From NCBI GenBank assembly GCA_045594425.1, contig JAZNYK010000006.1, positions 143,894 to 207,893 on the forward strand: a DNA stretch of 64,000 nucleotides. Reading direction: 5' to 3'. The notes below the pieces were generated by a model. That model saw nothing but the letters and a program-made list of their open reading frames with translations. It had not been told where the DNA came from and made no database searches. The stretch comes from RGIG1681 sp045594425. Lineage in GTDB: Bacteria; Bacillota; Clostridia; Christensenellales; UBA1242. A program made the translations under genes and the position numbers. This document shows positions 16,302 to 25,556 of the stretch, piece by piece (the first letter of the stretch is position 1; the number at the start of each line of letters is the position of its first letter).

Positions 16302-18140
16302 TTATTTAACACCTATTCTATGGTAATCGTTCAAGAATATTTTTAAAACATCAATTTGGTCTTGAAGAACCTTTCCGTTATCGGTGTCTTTAACCATCAA
16401 TCTCTTTTTGTATAACTGAACTTCAGTGGTTTCTGACTTTAAATCGATTTTTCGTTTAATGGCCTCTCTAGTTTTGCAAAACGGTGCATGAGTTGTAAGA
16501 TAAAGCCCATGTGAGTTAGACATTAATGTATATCCGCCAATACCTGTTCGTTTGTGATAAACTTTTGACAACCCACCATCAATAATTATATGCTTTCCAT
16601 TTGCACTAACTGGACTCTCACCATCTTTTACTCTAACAGGCATATGACCATTAATTATGTGTGAATATGGACCACTTGCACCAAATTCTGCTAAAACTTT
16701 ATCACAAAAGGCTTCATCTTTAACAAGGTCGTAATATGGATTTTTATTTTCCTTGATTTTTTTGTTAGTCATGTATGTTTCATAGGTTCTCATAACATCT
16801 CTTCCAAAAAGAGGAGAATTTTTTCCACACCATAAAAACCACATAAAATCAATTGAATATTTATCTCTGTTGTTATATGCCGACAATACAACTCTATTGC
16901 ACTTGTCATAAAGTTCTTTTCCTGAGTAAAGTTTGTCACCAATTTGAATTTCTGTAAAATTTCCTTTTTTATCACAAGGCACACAGCCATGCATAAGCAA
17001 ATTATTGTTATAAACCAAATACATACTGCCTTGTCTAATTAAAAAACTAATGTGTTCTTTTAATCTTTTGCTTTGCATAAATTCTTGCTTTAAAATTGCA
17101 ATCAAAGACAACTCTTCTTCTGAAAGTTCGTCATCTTTCAACAAAATTCTATCATCCATATTCCATTCTGGATGACGGCGTATAATTTTATTTTCAATTT
17201 TAAATTGCAAAATTGTTATAGCCTTATGCATTTTTGCAAGCAACGGCTCATCATCAAACGGATTTGTGTCATTTTCAAAATCTTTAATTTCAAAATTAGC
17301 ACAATAATCATCTTTATAGTGTTTTATCGCAAAAGTTTCAAGGGCTCGAAGATTTATGCCGTAAGAACTCTCTAGAATTCCAAGATTTTTATATCTGCAA
17401 TTAATTCTTATAATGTTTGCAATGCAGGCAGTATTCCCCAAATATGCACCCATCCACAAAACATCGTGATTTCCCCATTGAATATCAAGTGAATGATAAG
17501 ACATAAGCCTATCCATAATTATATCAGCACCTTTGCCCCTATCAAAAATATCACCAACAATATGCAAATGGTCAATTGCTAGTCTTTGAATAACTTGACA
17601 CAATGCAATAACAAAATTGTCACCTTCGCCAAGTTCAATTATGCTAGACAAGATATTTTCATAATAACTTTCTTTGCTGACTTCTTCAGACATATTGATA
17701 AGTTCATCCATAATATAAGCATAGTCTTGAGGGAGTGCTTTTCTAACCTTGCTTCGGGTGTATTTGCTTGAAATTTCCTTCAACACACGAACCAAATTTA
17801 ACAAGGTCTTTTTATACCAACCAGTCATATCTTTTTCAGTTCTAGCAATCAATTTTAGACTTTCTTCTGGATAATAAATAAGTGTTAACAGGTCTTGAAT
17901 TTCCGCACTTGTCATATAATTTTTAAATATTGCTTCAAGTTTTAATCTAATCACACCTGACGCATTTTTTAATATATGAATAAATGTGTCTGCTTCCCCA
18001 TGCAAGTCGCTCAAAAAATGTTCTGTGCCTTTTGGAAGGTTTAGAATTGCCTGCAAATTTATTATTTCACTAATAACTTGATTAGGTGATTTAAAAAAGT
18101 TATTCATTAAATTATTATATTTTTCTACTTCAACTTCCAC
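16302..18140 (-). CDS. fbp: Fructose-1,6-bisphosphatase class III
   Basis: 612 residues, GTG start with AGGAG upstream. Metallophosphatase motifs SDLHGEADTF (about 43-52), GDIFDRGKGADI and QWGNHDVLWMGA identify the Firmicutes-type Fbp. It converts fructose-1,6-bisphosphate to fructose-6-phosphate in gluconeogenesis using divalent metal. Length is close to the family norm (about 640). Stand-alone gene. Confidence 0.93.
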   Translation of the reverse strand: MEVEVEKYNNLMNNFFKSPNQVISEIINLQAILNLPKGTEHFLSDLHGEADTFIHILKNASGVIRLKLEAIFKNYMTSAEIQDLLTLIYYPEESLKLIARTEKDMTGWYKKTLLNLVRVLKEISSKYTRSKVRKALPQDYAYIMDELINMSEEVSKESYYENILSSIIELGEGDNFVIALCQVIQRLAIDHLHIVGDIFDRGKGADIIMDRLMSYHSLDIQWGNHDVLWMGAYLGNTACIANIIRINCRYKNLGILESSYGINLRALETFAIKHYKDDYCANFEIKDFENDTNPFDDEPLLAKMHKAITILQFKIENKIIRRHPEWNMDDRILLKDDELSEEELSLIAILKQEFMQSKRLKEHISFLIRQGSMYLVYNNNLLMHGCVPCDKKGNFTEIQIGDKLYSGKELYDKCNRVVLSAYNNRDKYSIDFMWFLWCGKNSPLFGRDVMRTYETYMTNKKIKENKNPYYDLVKDEAFCDKVLAEFGASGPYSHIINGHMPVRVKDGESPVSANGKHIIIDGGLSKVYHKRTGIGGYTLMSNSHGLYLTTHAPFCKTREAIKRKIDLKSETTEVQLYKKRLMVKDTDNGKVLQDQIDVLKIFLNDYHRIGVK

Positions 18141-18264
18141 TTAAAATTTTCTCCTAATATAGATTACGCTAAATATTACACCAATTTTAAGCAATTTCGC
18201 AACGGAACAAACAACGCTTGCAATATCAACTTTTTATAATTCTTATAATATTTTTTTAAGCATA

Positions 18265-18297
18265 AAAAAAACGAACCATTAAAATTGGTCCGTTTTT
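18265..18297 (-). terminator. Terminator of the SDR gene
   Basis: Minus strand AAACGGACCA / TGGTTCGTTT stem with one mismatch, followed by a T8 run. Confidence 0.7.
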
Positions 18298-18314
18298 ATT
18301 ATTTTTTTGATTTT

Positions 18315-19064
18315 TTATGCTCTTGCGCAACCATCAACAGACAAAATTTCACCAGTTACATAAGATGCCATATCACTTGCAAGATAAACAAATGCATCAG
18401 CAACTTCTTCCGGTTCACCAACTCTGTTAAGTGGAATTGTCTTTTTAATACCTTCTCTCATTGCTTCAGGAAGATTTGCAACCATATCGGTGTTTGTAAC
18501 ACCAGGTGCAACAGCATTAACTCTAATGTTGTCTGGAGCAAGTTCACGAGCAAGAGATTTTGTCATTCCGTTAACAGCAAATTTTGATGTTGGGTAAGCA
18601 ACGCCTGCTGGTTGACCATAAATTGAAACCATTGATGATGTGTTAATGATAACACCACCGCCTTGTTGTTTCATGATTGGAGCAACCGCCCTTGAACCAT
18701 AGAACACTGCATTAACATTAAGAGCCATAACACTATCAAAATCTTCAGGTTTGTAAGCATAAAGACTTTCTCTTGCAGAAACACCTGCGTTGTTAACAAG
18801 AATGTCAACTCTGCCATATTTTTTTGCAACTTCTTGAATTGCACCTTCAACTTCAGCGTAGTTTGTTAAAGTTGGCCACATTCCAGAAACTTCAAATTTT
18901 TTGTTAATTGCTTTAAGTTCTGCAACTGCTTTTTCAGCACTTTCTTTTCTCGAACCAAACAAAACAACTTTTGCACCATTTTCAAGATATTTTTGAACAA
19001 TTGAAAAACCAATACCTCTTGTTCCACCGGTTACAATTGCAACCTTTCCTTTTAATAATTCCAT
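18315..19064 (-). CDS. Short-chain dehydrogenase/reductase, BaiA-like
   Basis: 249 residues. Rossmann motif TGGTRGIG (about 13-20), NNAG, and the catalytic Ser (NTSSMVSIYG) with YPTSK. Overall length, the FGSR.. second strand, QEVAKKYGRVDILVNNAG and the terminus ILSVDG resemble the bile-acid 3-alpha-hydroxysteroid dehydrogenase BaiA as I remember it, but FabG-like sugar or acyl dehydrogenases are alternatives. An NAD(P)-dependent alcohol/ketone redox enzyme in any case. Stand-alone, next to the NfnAB-like pair. Confidence 0.8.
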   Translation of the reverse strand: MELLKGKVAIVTGGTRGIGFSIVQKYLENGAKVVLFGSRKESAEKAVAELKAINKKFEVSGMWPTLTNYAEVEGAIQEVAKKYGRVDILVNNAGVSARESLYAYKPEDFDSVMALNVNAVFYGSRAVAPIMKQQGGGVIINTSSMVSIYGQPAGVAYPTSKFAVNGMTKSLARELAPDNIRVNAVAPGVTNTDMVANLPEAMREGIKKTIPLNRVGEPEEVADAFVYLASDMASYVTGEILSVDGCARA

Positions 19065-19140
19065 AAAAAACCCTCACTTTTTTGAATATTTTTTATTTTT
19101 TGACTATTTTTTGATGTATTTTTTCTTAATTTTGCAGTTT

Positions 19141-20562
19141 TTATTTTTTCAAATATTCATCAATTGCACTTGCAGCAACCTTTCCGGCACCCATTGCAGA
19201 GATAACTGTTGCAGCCCCAGTAACAGCATCACCACCAGCATAAACACCTTGTTTTGATGTTGCACCAGTTGTTTCTTCTACAATAATGCCACCCCACTTG
19301 TTTGTTTCTAAACCTTTGGTTGTTGCTTTGATGAGTGGATTTGGAGAAGTTCCAATAGCCATGATAACAGTATCAACATCAAGTATAAATTCACTGCCCT
19401 TAACTTCAACTGGTCTTCTTCTGCCATTTTCATCAGGTTCACCAAGTTCCATTCTGATACATTTCATGCCCTTAACAAACCCATTTTTAGGGTCACGTTT
19501 GTCATCAGGGTTGTTGTAACCCAAAATTTCAACTGGATTGTTTAAAAGTCTAAAATCAATGCCTTCTTCTTCAGCATGTTCAACTTCTTCTTTTCTTGCT
19601 GGAAGTTCATCCATTGAACGTCTATATACAATGTAAACTTTTTCAGCACCAAGTCTAAGGGCTGTTCTAGCAGCATCCATTGCAACATTTCCACCACCAA
19701 CAACAGCAACTTTTCCACCTTTCATGATTGGAGTTGTTGTGTTTGATTCATATGATTTCATAAGGTTTGCTCTAGTTAAAAATTCATTTGCTGAGTAAAC
19801 ACCATTGAGTGATTCACCAGGGATTCCCATAAATCTTGGAAGCCCTGCACCACTGCCAACAAACACAGCCTTGTAGCCCATTTCAAAAAGTTCATCAATT
19901 GTGATTGTTTTTCCGATAACAATGTTTGTTTCAACTTTAACACCCATTGCTTTTAAACCATCAACTTCTTTTTGAACAATTGCTTTTGGAAGTCTGAATT
20001 CTGGAATGCCATAAACAAGCACACCACCCGCCTTGTGAAGTGCTTCAAAAATTGTTACTTCATAGCCCTTTTTAGCAAGGTCACCAGCACAAGTAAGCCC
20101 AGATGGACCAGAGCCAACAATTGCAACTCTTTTGCCATTTTTCTTTTCACATTTTGCAGGTTTGTTTGAATGAGCATTGTGCCAGTCAGCAACGAATCTT
20201 TCGAGTCTGCCAATGCCAACAGGTTCACCTTTTATGCCACGAACACACTTGCTTTCACATTGTGTTTCTTGTGGACAAACTCTTCCACAAACTGCTGGCA
20301 AACTTGATGATTTTGAAATAATTTGATAAGCCCCTTCAAAATCACCTTCTTTAATTTTTGCAATAAATTCTGGAATATGTATTTTAACTGGGCAACCACT
20401 AACGCATGGCATATGCACACAGTTCAAACATCTTTTTGCTTCGTCAATTGCAACTGCTTCTTCGTAACCAAGAGCAACCTCATCAAAATTGTGTGCTCTC
20501 ATCTTTGGGTCTTGAACAGGCATTGCATTTTTTTGATTAGACATATTTGGAAGTTCTGCCAT
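19141..20562 (-). CDS. NfnB/GltD-like FAD- and Fe-S oxidoreductase
   Basis: 473 residues. N-terminal Cys clusters CLNCVHMPCVSGCP and CGRVCPQETQCESKC (two [4Fe-4S] sites), followed by FAD (IVGSGPSGLTCAGDL) and NADPH (VVGGGNVAMDAARTA) Rossmann motifs. Similar to the glutamate synthase small subunit and to NfnB. Directly after the SudB/NfnA-like gene, with AGGAGG inside that gene's 3' end; the pairing favours electron-bifurcating NADH/ferredoxin:NADP+ oxidoreductase over glutamate synthase, as no large GltB subunit is nearby. Confidence 0.85.
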   Translation of the reverse strand: MAELPNMSNQKNAMPVQDPKMRAHNFDEVALGYEEAVAIDEAKRCLNCVHMPCVSGCPVKIHIPEFIAKIKEGDFEGAYQIISKSSSLPAVCGRVCPQETQCESKCVRGIKGEPVGIGRLERFVADWHNAHSNKPAKCEKKNGKRVAIVGSGPSGLTCAGDLAKKGYEVTIFEALHKAGGVLVYGIPEFRLPKAIVQKEVDGLKAMGVKVETNIVIGKTITIDELFEMGYKAVFVGSGAGLPRFMGIPGESLNGVYSANEFLTRANLMKSYESNTTTPIMKGGKVAVVGGGNVAMDAARTALRLGAEKVYIVYRRSMDELPARKEEVEHAEEEGIDFRLLNNPVEILGYNNPDDKRDPKNGFVKGMKCIRMELGEPDENGRRRPVEVKGSEFILDVDTVIMAIGTSPNPLIKATTKGLETNKWGGIIVEETTGATSKQGVYAGGDAVTGAATVISAMGAGKVAASAIDEYLKK

Positions 20563-20564
20563 TG

Positions 20565-21407
20565 TTACTTAACCTCCTTTTTAAATAAATTGCAAGTGTC
20601 TTCATGCGCTTTTCTTTCGAAATCACGATACATTCCACTTCTCCAAATGGCTTCATCAAAATCAACTTTGTAACCATCAAAATCAGGTCCATCAACGCAA
20701 GCAAATTTTGTTTGGCCATCAACAGTGAGTCTGCAACCACCACACATACCAGTGCCATCAATCATGATTGGGTTCATTGAAACTGTGCAAGGCACATTGT
20801 ATTTTTTTGCTGTTTCAACAACAAACTTCATCATAATGAGTGGACCAATTGCAATAATTCTGTCAAACTTTTTGCCAGATGCAAGCATTCTTTCAAGTGG
20901 AACGCAAACGTTTCCTTGTTCACCATAAGAACCGTCATCTGTCATGAGAACAAATTCATTTGATGCTTTTTTGAAATTTTCTTCCAAAATAACCAAATCT
21001 TTGTTTCTGAAACCAATGATGCTTGTTACATTTGCTTTTTGCGCAAAAAGTTTTTCAGCAATTGGAAGTGCAATTGCACAACCAACACCACCACCAACCA
21101 CACAAACATTTTTAAGTCCTTCGGTTTCTGTTGCAACACCAAGTGGGCCAACAAAATCTTGAATAAACTCACCAGCATTTTTGTGACCTAACTTTTCAGT
21201 TGTTGCACCAACAATTTGGAAAATAATTTTAACTAAACCTTTTTTTCTGTCAAACCCAGCAACTGTTAGTGGAATTCTTTCACCATCATCGTCAACACGC
21301 AAAATGATAAACTGACCTGCTTCTGCTTTTTTTGCAACAAGTGGTGCTTCAATGTCCATTTCACAGACTGTTGGATTAAGATATTTTTTGTTAACAATCT
21401 TAAACAT
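20565..21407 (-). CDS. NfnA/SudB-like ferredoxin-NADP+ reductase subunit
   Basis: 280 residues from MFKIVNKKYL after AAGGAG; the longer frame to 21437 is not needed. FAD-binding front (ERIPLTVAGFD), NAD-binding VVGGGVGCAIALPIAE and the C-terminal Cys cluster MCGGCRLTV...FACVDGP for a [2Fe-2S] centre, as in dihydroorotate dehydrogenase electron-transfer subunits and NfnA. First gene of the pair; a 2-nt gap separates it from the NfnB-like gene. Confidence 0.85.
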   Translation of the reverse strand: MFKIVNKKYLNPTVCEMDIEAPLVAKKAEAGQFIILRVDDDGERIPLTVAGFDRKKGLVKIIFQIVGATTEKLGHKNAGEFIQDFVGPLGVATETEGLKNVCVVGGGVGCAIALPIAEKLFAQKANVTSIIGFRNKDLVILEENFKKASNEFVLMTDDGSYGEQGNVCVPLERMLASGKKFDRIIAIGPLIMMKFVVETAKKYNVPCTVSMNPIMIDGTGMCGGCRLTVDGQTKFACVDGPDFDGYKVDFDEAIWRSGMYRDFERKAHEDTCNLFKKEVK

Positions 21408-21499
21408 ACAAAACTCCTTTTTTTCTTCTATTTTCAATATATCACAACAAAATTTTCTTTCAAAATAAAATTATAATAATTTTAAATTTTTGCAGTAAG

Positions 21500-21528
21500 T
21501 AGACATATTATTTTCATTGTGCTAAAAT
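21500..21528 (+). promoter_or_regulatory. Promoter of the coaE gene
   Basis: TAGACA, 17-nt spacer, TAAAAT (extended TGC-TAAAAT). The predicted leader is only about 11 nt and carries a minimal AGG before ATG at 21546. Confidence 0.5.
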
Positions 21529-21545
21529 CATTTTAGGTATAATCT

Positions 21546-22115
21546 ATGAAAATTATAATCTTAACTGGAAAAAGTGGCTCAGGTAAATCTTATGCAGCAG
21601 AAGAACTTTCTGTTCTTTTGAATGCGAAACATTTGCCACTCGACAAAATTTCGCATCAAGCACTAACTACAGATGAACTTAAAAAGTTTGTAAAAAAAGA
21701 ATTCGGAACTGAGGTTTTTAATGAAGATGGCTCTGTTAATCGAAAAAAAATTGGAGCCATTGCTTTTTCTAATCCAAAAAAATTGGATAAGTTAAATAAA
21801 GTTTCTGAAATGATTATGGAACAAATTATCGATTACGAAATTCAAACCTGCAAACAACCATACGTTATTTTAGATTATATGCTTCTTCCAAAAATGAAAT
21901 ACTTTAAACTTCCTAGCATAAAAATATTGCTCACCTGTGACCCTGAAACTCGAAAAAAACGTGTTATTGCCCGTGATAATATTTTAGAAGATTACTTTTA
22001 TGCAAGAGAACAACATGCCCTTGAGTTTGAGCCATCAGACTATGACTTTGTGATAAATTCAACAAACCCAATCAACTATGAAAACCTATCAATTTTAATT
22101 CAGGAGAACTTTTAA
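21546..22115 (+). CDS. coaE: Dephospho-CoA kinase
   Basis: 189 residues. Walker A TGKSGSGKS (about 7-15), LDKISHQAL (the D-x-I/H region), and KKRVIARDN, matching the CoaE lid (R..R). Phosphorylates dephospho-CoA in the last step of CoA synthesis. Very short leader; the next gene starts 2 nt after its stop. Confidence 0.85.
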   Translation: MKIIILTGKSGSGKSYAAEELSVLLNAKHLPLDKISHQALTTDELKKFVKKEFGTEVFNEDGSVNRKKIGAIAFSNPKKLDKLNKVSEMIMEQIIDYEIQTCKQPYVILDYMLLPKMKYFKLPSIKILLTCDPETRKKRVIARDNILEDYFYAREQHALEFEPSDYDFVINSTNPINYENLSILIQENF

Positions 22116-22116
22116 T

Positions 22117-22851
22117 ATGATTAGAAAAACTGCAATCATAACAGGCGGTTTTGGTGATATTGGCAAAGCAACAGCCGAAAAGTTTGCACAAAACGGATAC
22201 AATGTTGCACTAACCTACTTAAACACCTTTGACGCCGAATTTGTAAGCCACTTAAAAACTTATAACATAGAAGTTTTGGCAATGCATTGTGACCAAGCAA
22301 GCGAAAGTGAAATTATCAACTTTGTAAATTCAACCTTCAAAGAATTTAAATGCGTTGATGTTCTTGTAACCTGTGCGGGAAAAGCCGAAGAACCAACCAT
22401 GCTTATAGACAAAACAGCCGAACATATCGACCAAATCATAAACGCGAACTTAAGAGGCACAATTTTGTTTAATAAAGAAGTTTTAAAACACTTTTTAGAA
22501 CAAAAAAATGGTTCTATTGTCAACATTTCATCAATCTATGGAAACACCGGTGGAAGTCTTGAATCTGTTTATTCTGCTTGCAAAGCAGGCATTATTGGGC
22601 TAACAAAATCACTTGCTGTTGAATACGCCCCATTTATTAGAATAAATGCAGTTGCTCCTGGTTGCATTGAAACAAAAATGACCAGCAACCTTTCAAAAGT
22701 AGACAAAGCCTGTGTTATTGATTCAACACCACTTGAAAGACTTGGAACTCCAGAAGATGTTGCAAACGCCATATACTTTCTTGCAAGCGCTGAAAGTTCA
22801 TACATCACTGGCGAAGTTTTGCAAGTGTCTGGCGGAGTTGTTAGATATTAA
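22117..22851 (+). CDS. FabG-like 3-oxoacyl-ACP reductase / SDR
   Basis: 244 residues with CAGGAG upstream inside coaE. ITGGFGDIGKATA cofactor loop, VTCAGKAEEP (the NNAG position), NISSIYGNTGG with YSACK catalytic Ser/Tyr/Lys, and the FabG-like ending SYITGEVLQVSGG. NAD(P)H-dependent reductase; fatty-acid reductase is plausible, but no fab genes are near. Confidence 0.8.
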   Translation: MIRKTAIITGGFGDIGKATAEKFAQNGYNVALTYLNTFDAEFVSHLKTYNIEVLAMHCDQASESEIINFVNSTFKEFKCVDVLVTCAGKAEEPTMLIDKTAEHIDQIINANLRGTILFNKEVLKHFLEQKNGSIVNISSIYGNTGGSLESVYSACKAGIIGLTKSLAVEYAPFIRINAVAPGCIETKMTSNLSKVDKACVIDSTPLERLGTPEDVANAIYFLASAESSYITGEVLQVSGGVVRY

Positions 22852-22870
22852 TAAAATAAAAAAAGCAATA

Positions 22871-22903
22871 AAAAAAGATAGCAGAAATCTGCTATCTTTT
22901 TTG
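22871..22903. terminator. Convergent bidirectional terminator
   Basis: AAAAAAGATAGCAGA-AA-TCTGCTATCTTTTTT: near-perfect palindrome between the SDR and the lipoprotein gene. Confidence 0.85.
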
Positions 22904-22904
22904 T

Positions 22905-25124
22905 TTATACTCTTACATAATTGCCACGAATTTGTTGAGGATATAATGATGCACTTGTAAGTGATAACACTTCAAGTTGTTCATCTTCTTCAACTCCTGA
23001 AACAGAAGTATAAACTTCCCCATCAATCATAAATCTCAAGATGCTGTTAACATAAGTGATTGTTCCTTCCTTTATTCCTGAAACAATGCTTCCATCTGTT
23101 GTTTTTACATAATAATATGTGAAAACAAATTTCAAAATACCATAGTCATTTGTGATAATCATTGTGCTATTTGGTGTTACGTCATCTGTTGTAACTGTGT
23201 CAAGAGCGTAAGTTCCAAGATAATAAGGAATATCCCATTTGGTAAATGTTTTATAAGTTGAAGAATCACCAGCAACAAAATCAACGGTTGTGCTGTCTGC
23301 TGTTTCAGTAAAGTTTAAAACATAAGTGCTTCCATTTAAAATAACTTTATAAACACCGTCTTGTTTGATTGCCTTGCCCAAAATTTGAGTATCACCAATT
23401 CTTGCATCAACAACAAGTTCAACCAAGTTTCCTGTGTCATTCTTTTTAACTTCAAAATAACTTTCAACTTCAGATGGAATAACAGAAACTGTTTTCCAAG
23501 CAAACACTCTTTCTTCATCATGTGCAAGAATTGGAGCATCATCATTATCAATCAAAAGTGTTGACACTGCAATTGATTCAGCGTAGTTCGCATTTTCTTT
23601 ATATCTTGTTACAACAACATATCTTCCAGCAACGCTTGGCGCACCACCATCTGTGCTAGCACCTTGCGCTGATGTTGTTTTTGTGTTTGTTGTAGCATCT
23701 GTATAACTTGTGTAATAATCAAATTTAACCATGTTTTGTTTTGGAAGGTCTGCGCCATTAACACCAACAACTGAAACATAATCAAGTGGAACATTAACCT
23801 CTCTGCCAGCAACTACAGAATAACAATAGTTTGTGCTAACTTCTGCACTTGCTTTTTGAATATTAACTGAAATTGTTCCAACAGCGTCATTGTGGTTTTC
23901 ATCACCAACAACATAATAATAAACCACGTGATTACCAGCATTTGTAAATCCAATTTCTGTTGTTGAACCTGATGTATAATTAGTTTTTGTTAACTCTGTT
24001 GTAGAATAGTAAATTGATGTGTTTTGAATAACAACATTTGCTTTATGAGCAAATCCATCAAATACACCTGAATAATTGTTCTTTTGAATAACAAGTTCTG
24101 CTTTGTTAATCACAAATGGAACTGTGATTGCAGCGCTGTTAGAAATGCTCCATTTGTAGTTTGCAGAATCTTTAAGTGTGACTGTTATATTGTGATTTCC
24201 AGCAAGTGTGTAAACATTGTTAGAAACTGTATAAAGTGAAGAATCCGCTGTTTGTTTTAAATTTCCAGTGATTGAAACTCCACTATAAACATAGGTTCCA
24301 TCAATTTCTGGGGTTTCAACTGAAATTTTTGAAACAGCAATGTTTGCTCTGCAAGTTTTTCCACCATAAGAAAGTGTTACATAAGTGTCAGACGCTCTTA
24401 ATGAATTTGATGTATTGTAGGCAACTTCATAACCTTCTGTAATATCAACAACTTTTCCCGCGTTATAAGTTGCAGTTAAAACCAAACCATTTGCATCAAA
24501 CAACTCAAATGCTGTATAACTTGTTTTTGTTTGAGGAGTTTTGATTGAAATTGATGTAAGTGTTTGAGCAACTGCAGTAACTTTTATTTTTCCTGTAACT
24601 TGTTTATATGTTTCAGTGTCTGTTGGTGTGAATTTCCAAGTAAATTCTTTTTCACCAACTTCAAGCATGGTGTCTGGCTCAAGCCATTCAAGAGTGCCTT
24701 CTGTGTTTCCTTCTGCAAGAACAATTGAAACCGTTGAAAGTTTTGTTTCAGCATAAGCCATTCCAGAAACCGAAACATTTATTGTTGGATCTTCTTTTGG
24801 TTCAACGGCAACAATTTTATAATTTCCAGTTAAAGAAGAAAAAGTTGCGGTGTCTGTTGGTGTGAAAGACCAACTGCATTCATTATCTCCCACCACAAGT
24901 TCTGTGTCTGGACTAGCCCAAGCAATGCTTCCTGCGGTGTCACCTTCTGTGAGTTTTATTTCAATATCAGAAAGTTTTTCACCTGCATAAAACTCTCTTT
25001 GTTCAACCTTAACGTTAACTGTTGGTGTTTGTGGGTCATTCTTGCCTTTTTTGCAAGCAGAAAGCGACACTATCGAAACAGCCACTAGCAAACTTAAAAA
25101 TAAACCTTTTAACTTGTTTTTCAT
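22905..25124 (-). CDS. Surface lipoprotein with Ig/MBG-like repeats
   Basis: 739 residues from MKNKLKGLF after AAAGGTG. Signal peptide with lipobox VSLSAC, so Cys about 24 is lipid-anchored after cleavage by Lsp. Two copies of a FTPTDT-containing repeat (about 33-190), a SYTAFELFDANGLVLTATYN Ig-like module, then at least three MBG-type beta modules (GTYVYSGVSI..., GVFDGFAHKANVVI..., TNYCYSVVAG...). Likely an extracellular adhesin or stalk; no enzyme motif seen. A longer frame to 25205 has no ribosome site. Confidence 0.85.
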   Translation of the reverse strand: MKNKLKGLFLSLLVAVSIVSLSACKKGKNDPQTPTVNVKVEQREFYAGEKLSDIEIKLTEGDTAGSIAWASPDTELVVGDNECSWSFTPTDTATFSSLTGNYKIVAVEPKEDPTINVSVSGMAYAETKLSTVSIVLAEGNTEGTLEWLEPDTMLEVGEKEFTWKFTPTDTETYKQVTGKIKVTAVAQTLTSISIKTPQTKTSYTAFELFDANGLVLTATYNAGKVVDITEGYEVAYNTSNSLRASDTYVTLSYGGKTCRANIAVSKISVETPEIDGTYVYSGVSITGNLKQTADSSLYTVSNNVYTLAGNHNITVTLKDSANYKWSISNSAAITVPFVINKAELVIQKNNYSGVFDGFAHKANVVIQNTSIYYSTTELTKTNYTSGSTTEIGFTNAGNHVVYYYVVGDENHNDAVGTISVNIQKASAEVSTNYCYSVVAGREVNVPLDYVSVVGVNGADLPKQNMVKFDYYTSYTDATTNTKTTSAQGASTDGGAPSVAGRYVVVTRYKENANYAESIAVSTLLIDNDDAPILAHDEERVFAWKTVSVIPSEVESYFEVKKNDTGNLVELVVDARIGDTQILGKAIKQDGVYKVILNGSTYVLNFTETADSTTVDFVAGDSSTYKTFTKWDIPYYLGTYALDTVTTDDVTPNSTMIITNDYGILKFVFTYYYVKTTDGSIVSGIKEGTITYVNSILRFMIDGEVYTSVSGVEEDEQLEVLSLTSASLYPQQIRGNYVRV

Positions 25125-25283
25125 AAATTTCACCTTTCGTATAATAATAAATTTATTATAAAAAAAATAGATAAAAAGAGCAAACAAACTAGAATAATAT
25201 TCCAAAATAAAAAATAATTTTTTAAAAATAGGTTGAAAAATAAAATTATTTGTGTTACTTTAAATCTGTAAAGGAGAAAACTA

Positions 25284-25391
25284 ATGAGATTTTTAATGCC
25301 TATTATGCAATATCTCTGTGATTCATCTGTCGAATTTGATAGATGTCATTTTTGCGTGGGCAATAAAGATTTTAAGGTTTCTAAAAGATAG
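25284..25391 (+). CDS. Orphan 35-residue ORF
   Basis: MRFLMPIMQY... to ...FKVSKR, preceded by AAAGGAG at good spacing and followed by a strong terminator. Contains a CDSS...RCHFC stretch with three Cys. No family recognised. The promoter-RBS-terminator context is better than chance, but codon evidence is too short to be sure; a small RNA is the alternative. Confidence 0.4.
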   Translation: MRFLMPIMQYLCDSSVEFDRCHFCVGNKDFKVSKR

Positions 25392-25442
25392 GATTATAGT
25401 TTTTTATAACAAAAAAACACTAAAACTAAACAGAGAAATATT

Positions 25443-25477
25443 AAAAGCACTGCTCACACCAAAAGCAGTGCTTTTTT
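25443..25477 (+). terminator. Strong intrinsic terminator
   Basis: AAAAGCACTGC / GCAGTGCTTTT stem, 11-nt loop, then T-run. It ends the small transcript at 25.28 kb before the ABC operon. Confidence 0.8.
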
Positions 25478-25556
25478 GTTTACTGAACAAACACAAAAAC
25501 TTATAATAAAAACAATATTACTTTATTTTTTATTAAACACATTAAGGAGAAAAACC

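Noticed and set aside
20103..20673. Open frames antisense to the NfnB-like gene
   Set aside because: Shadow frames with Cys/Phe-rich composition and no start signals; the opposite strand encodes a well-recognised enzyme.
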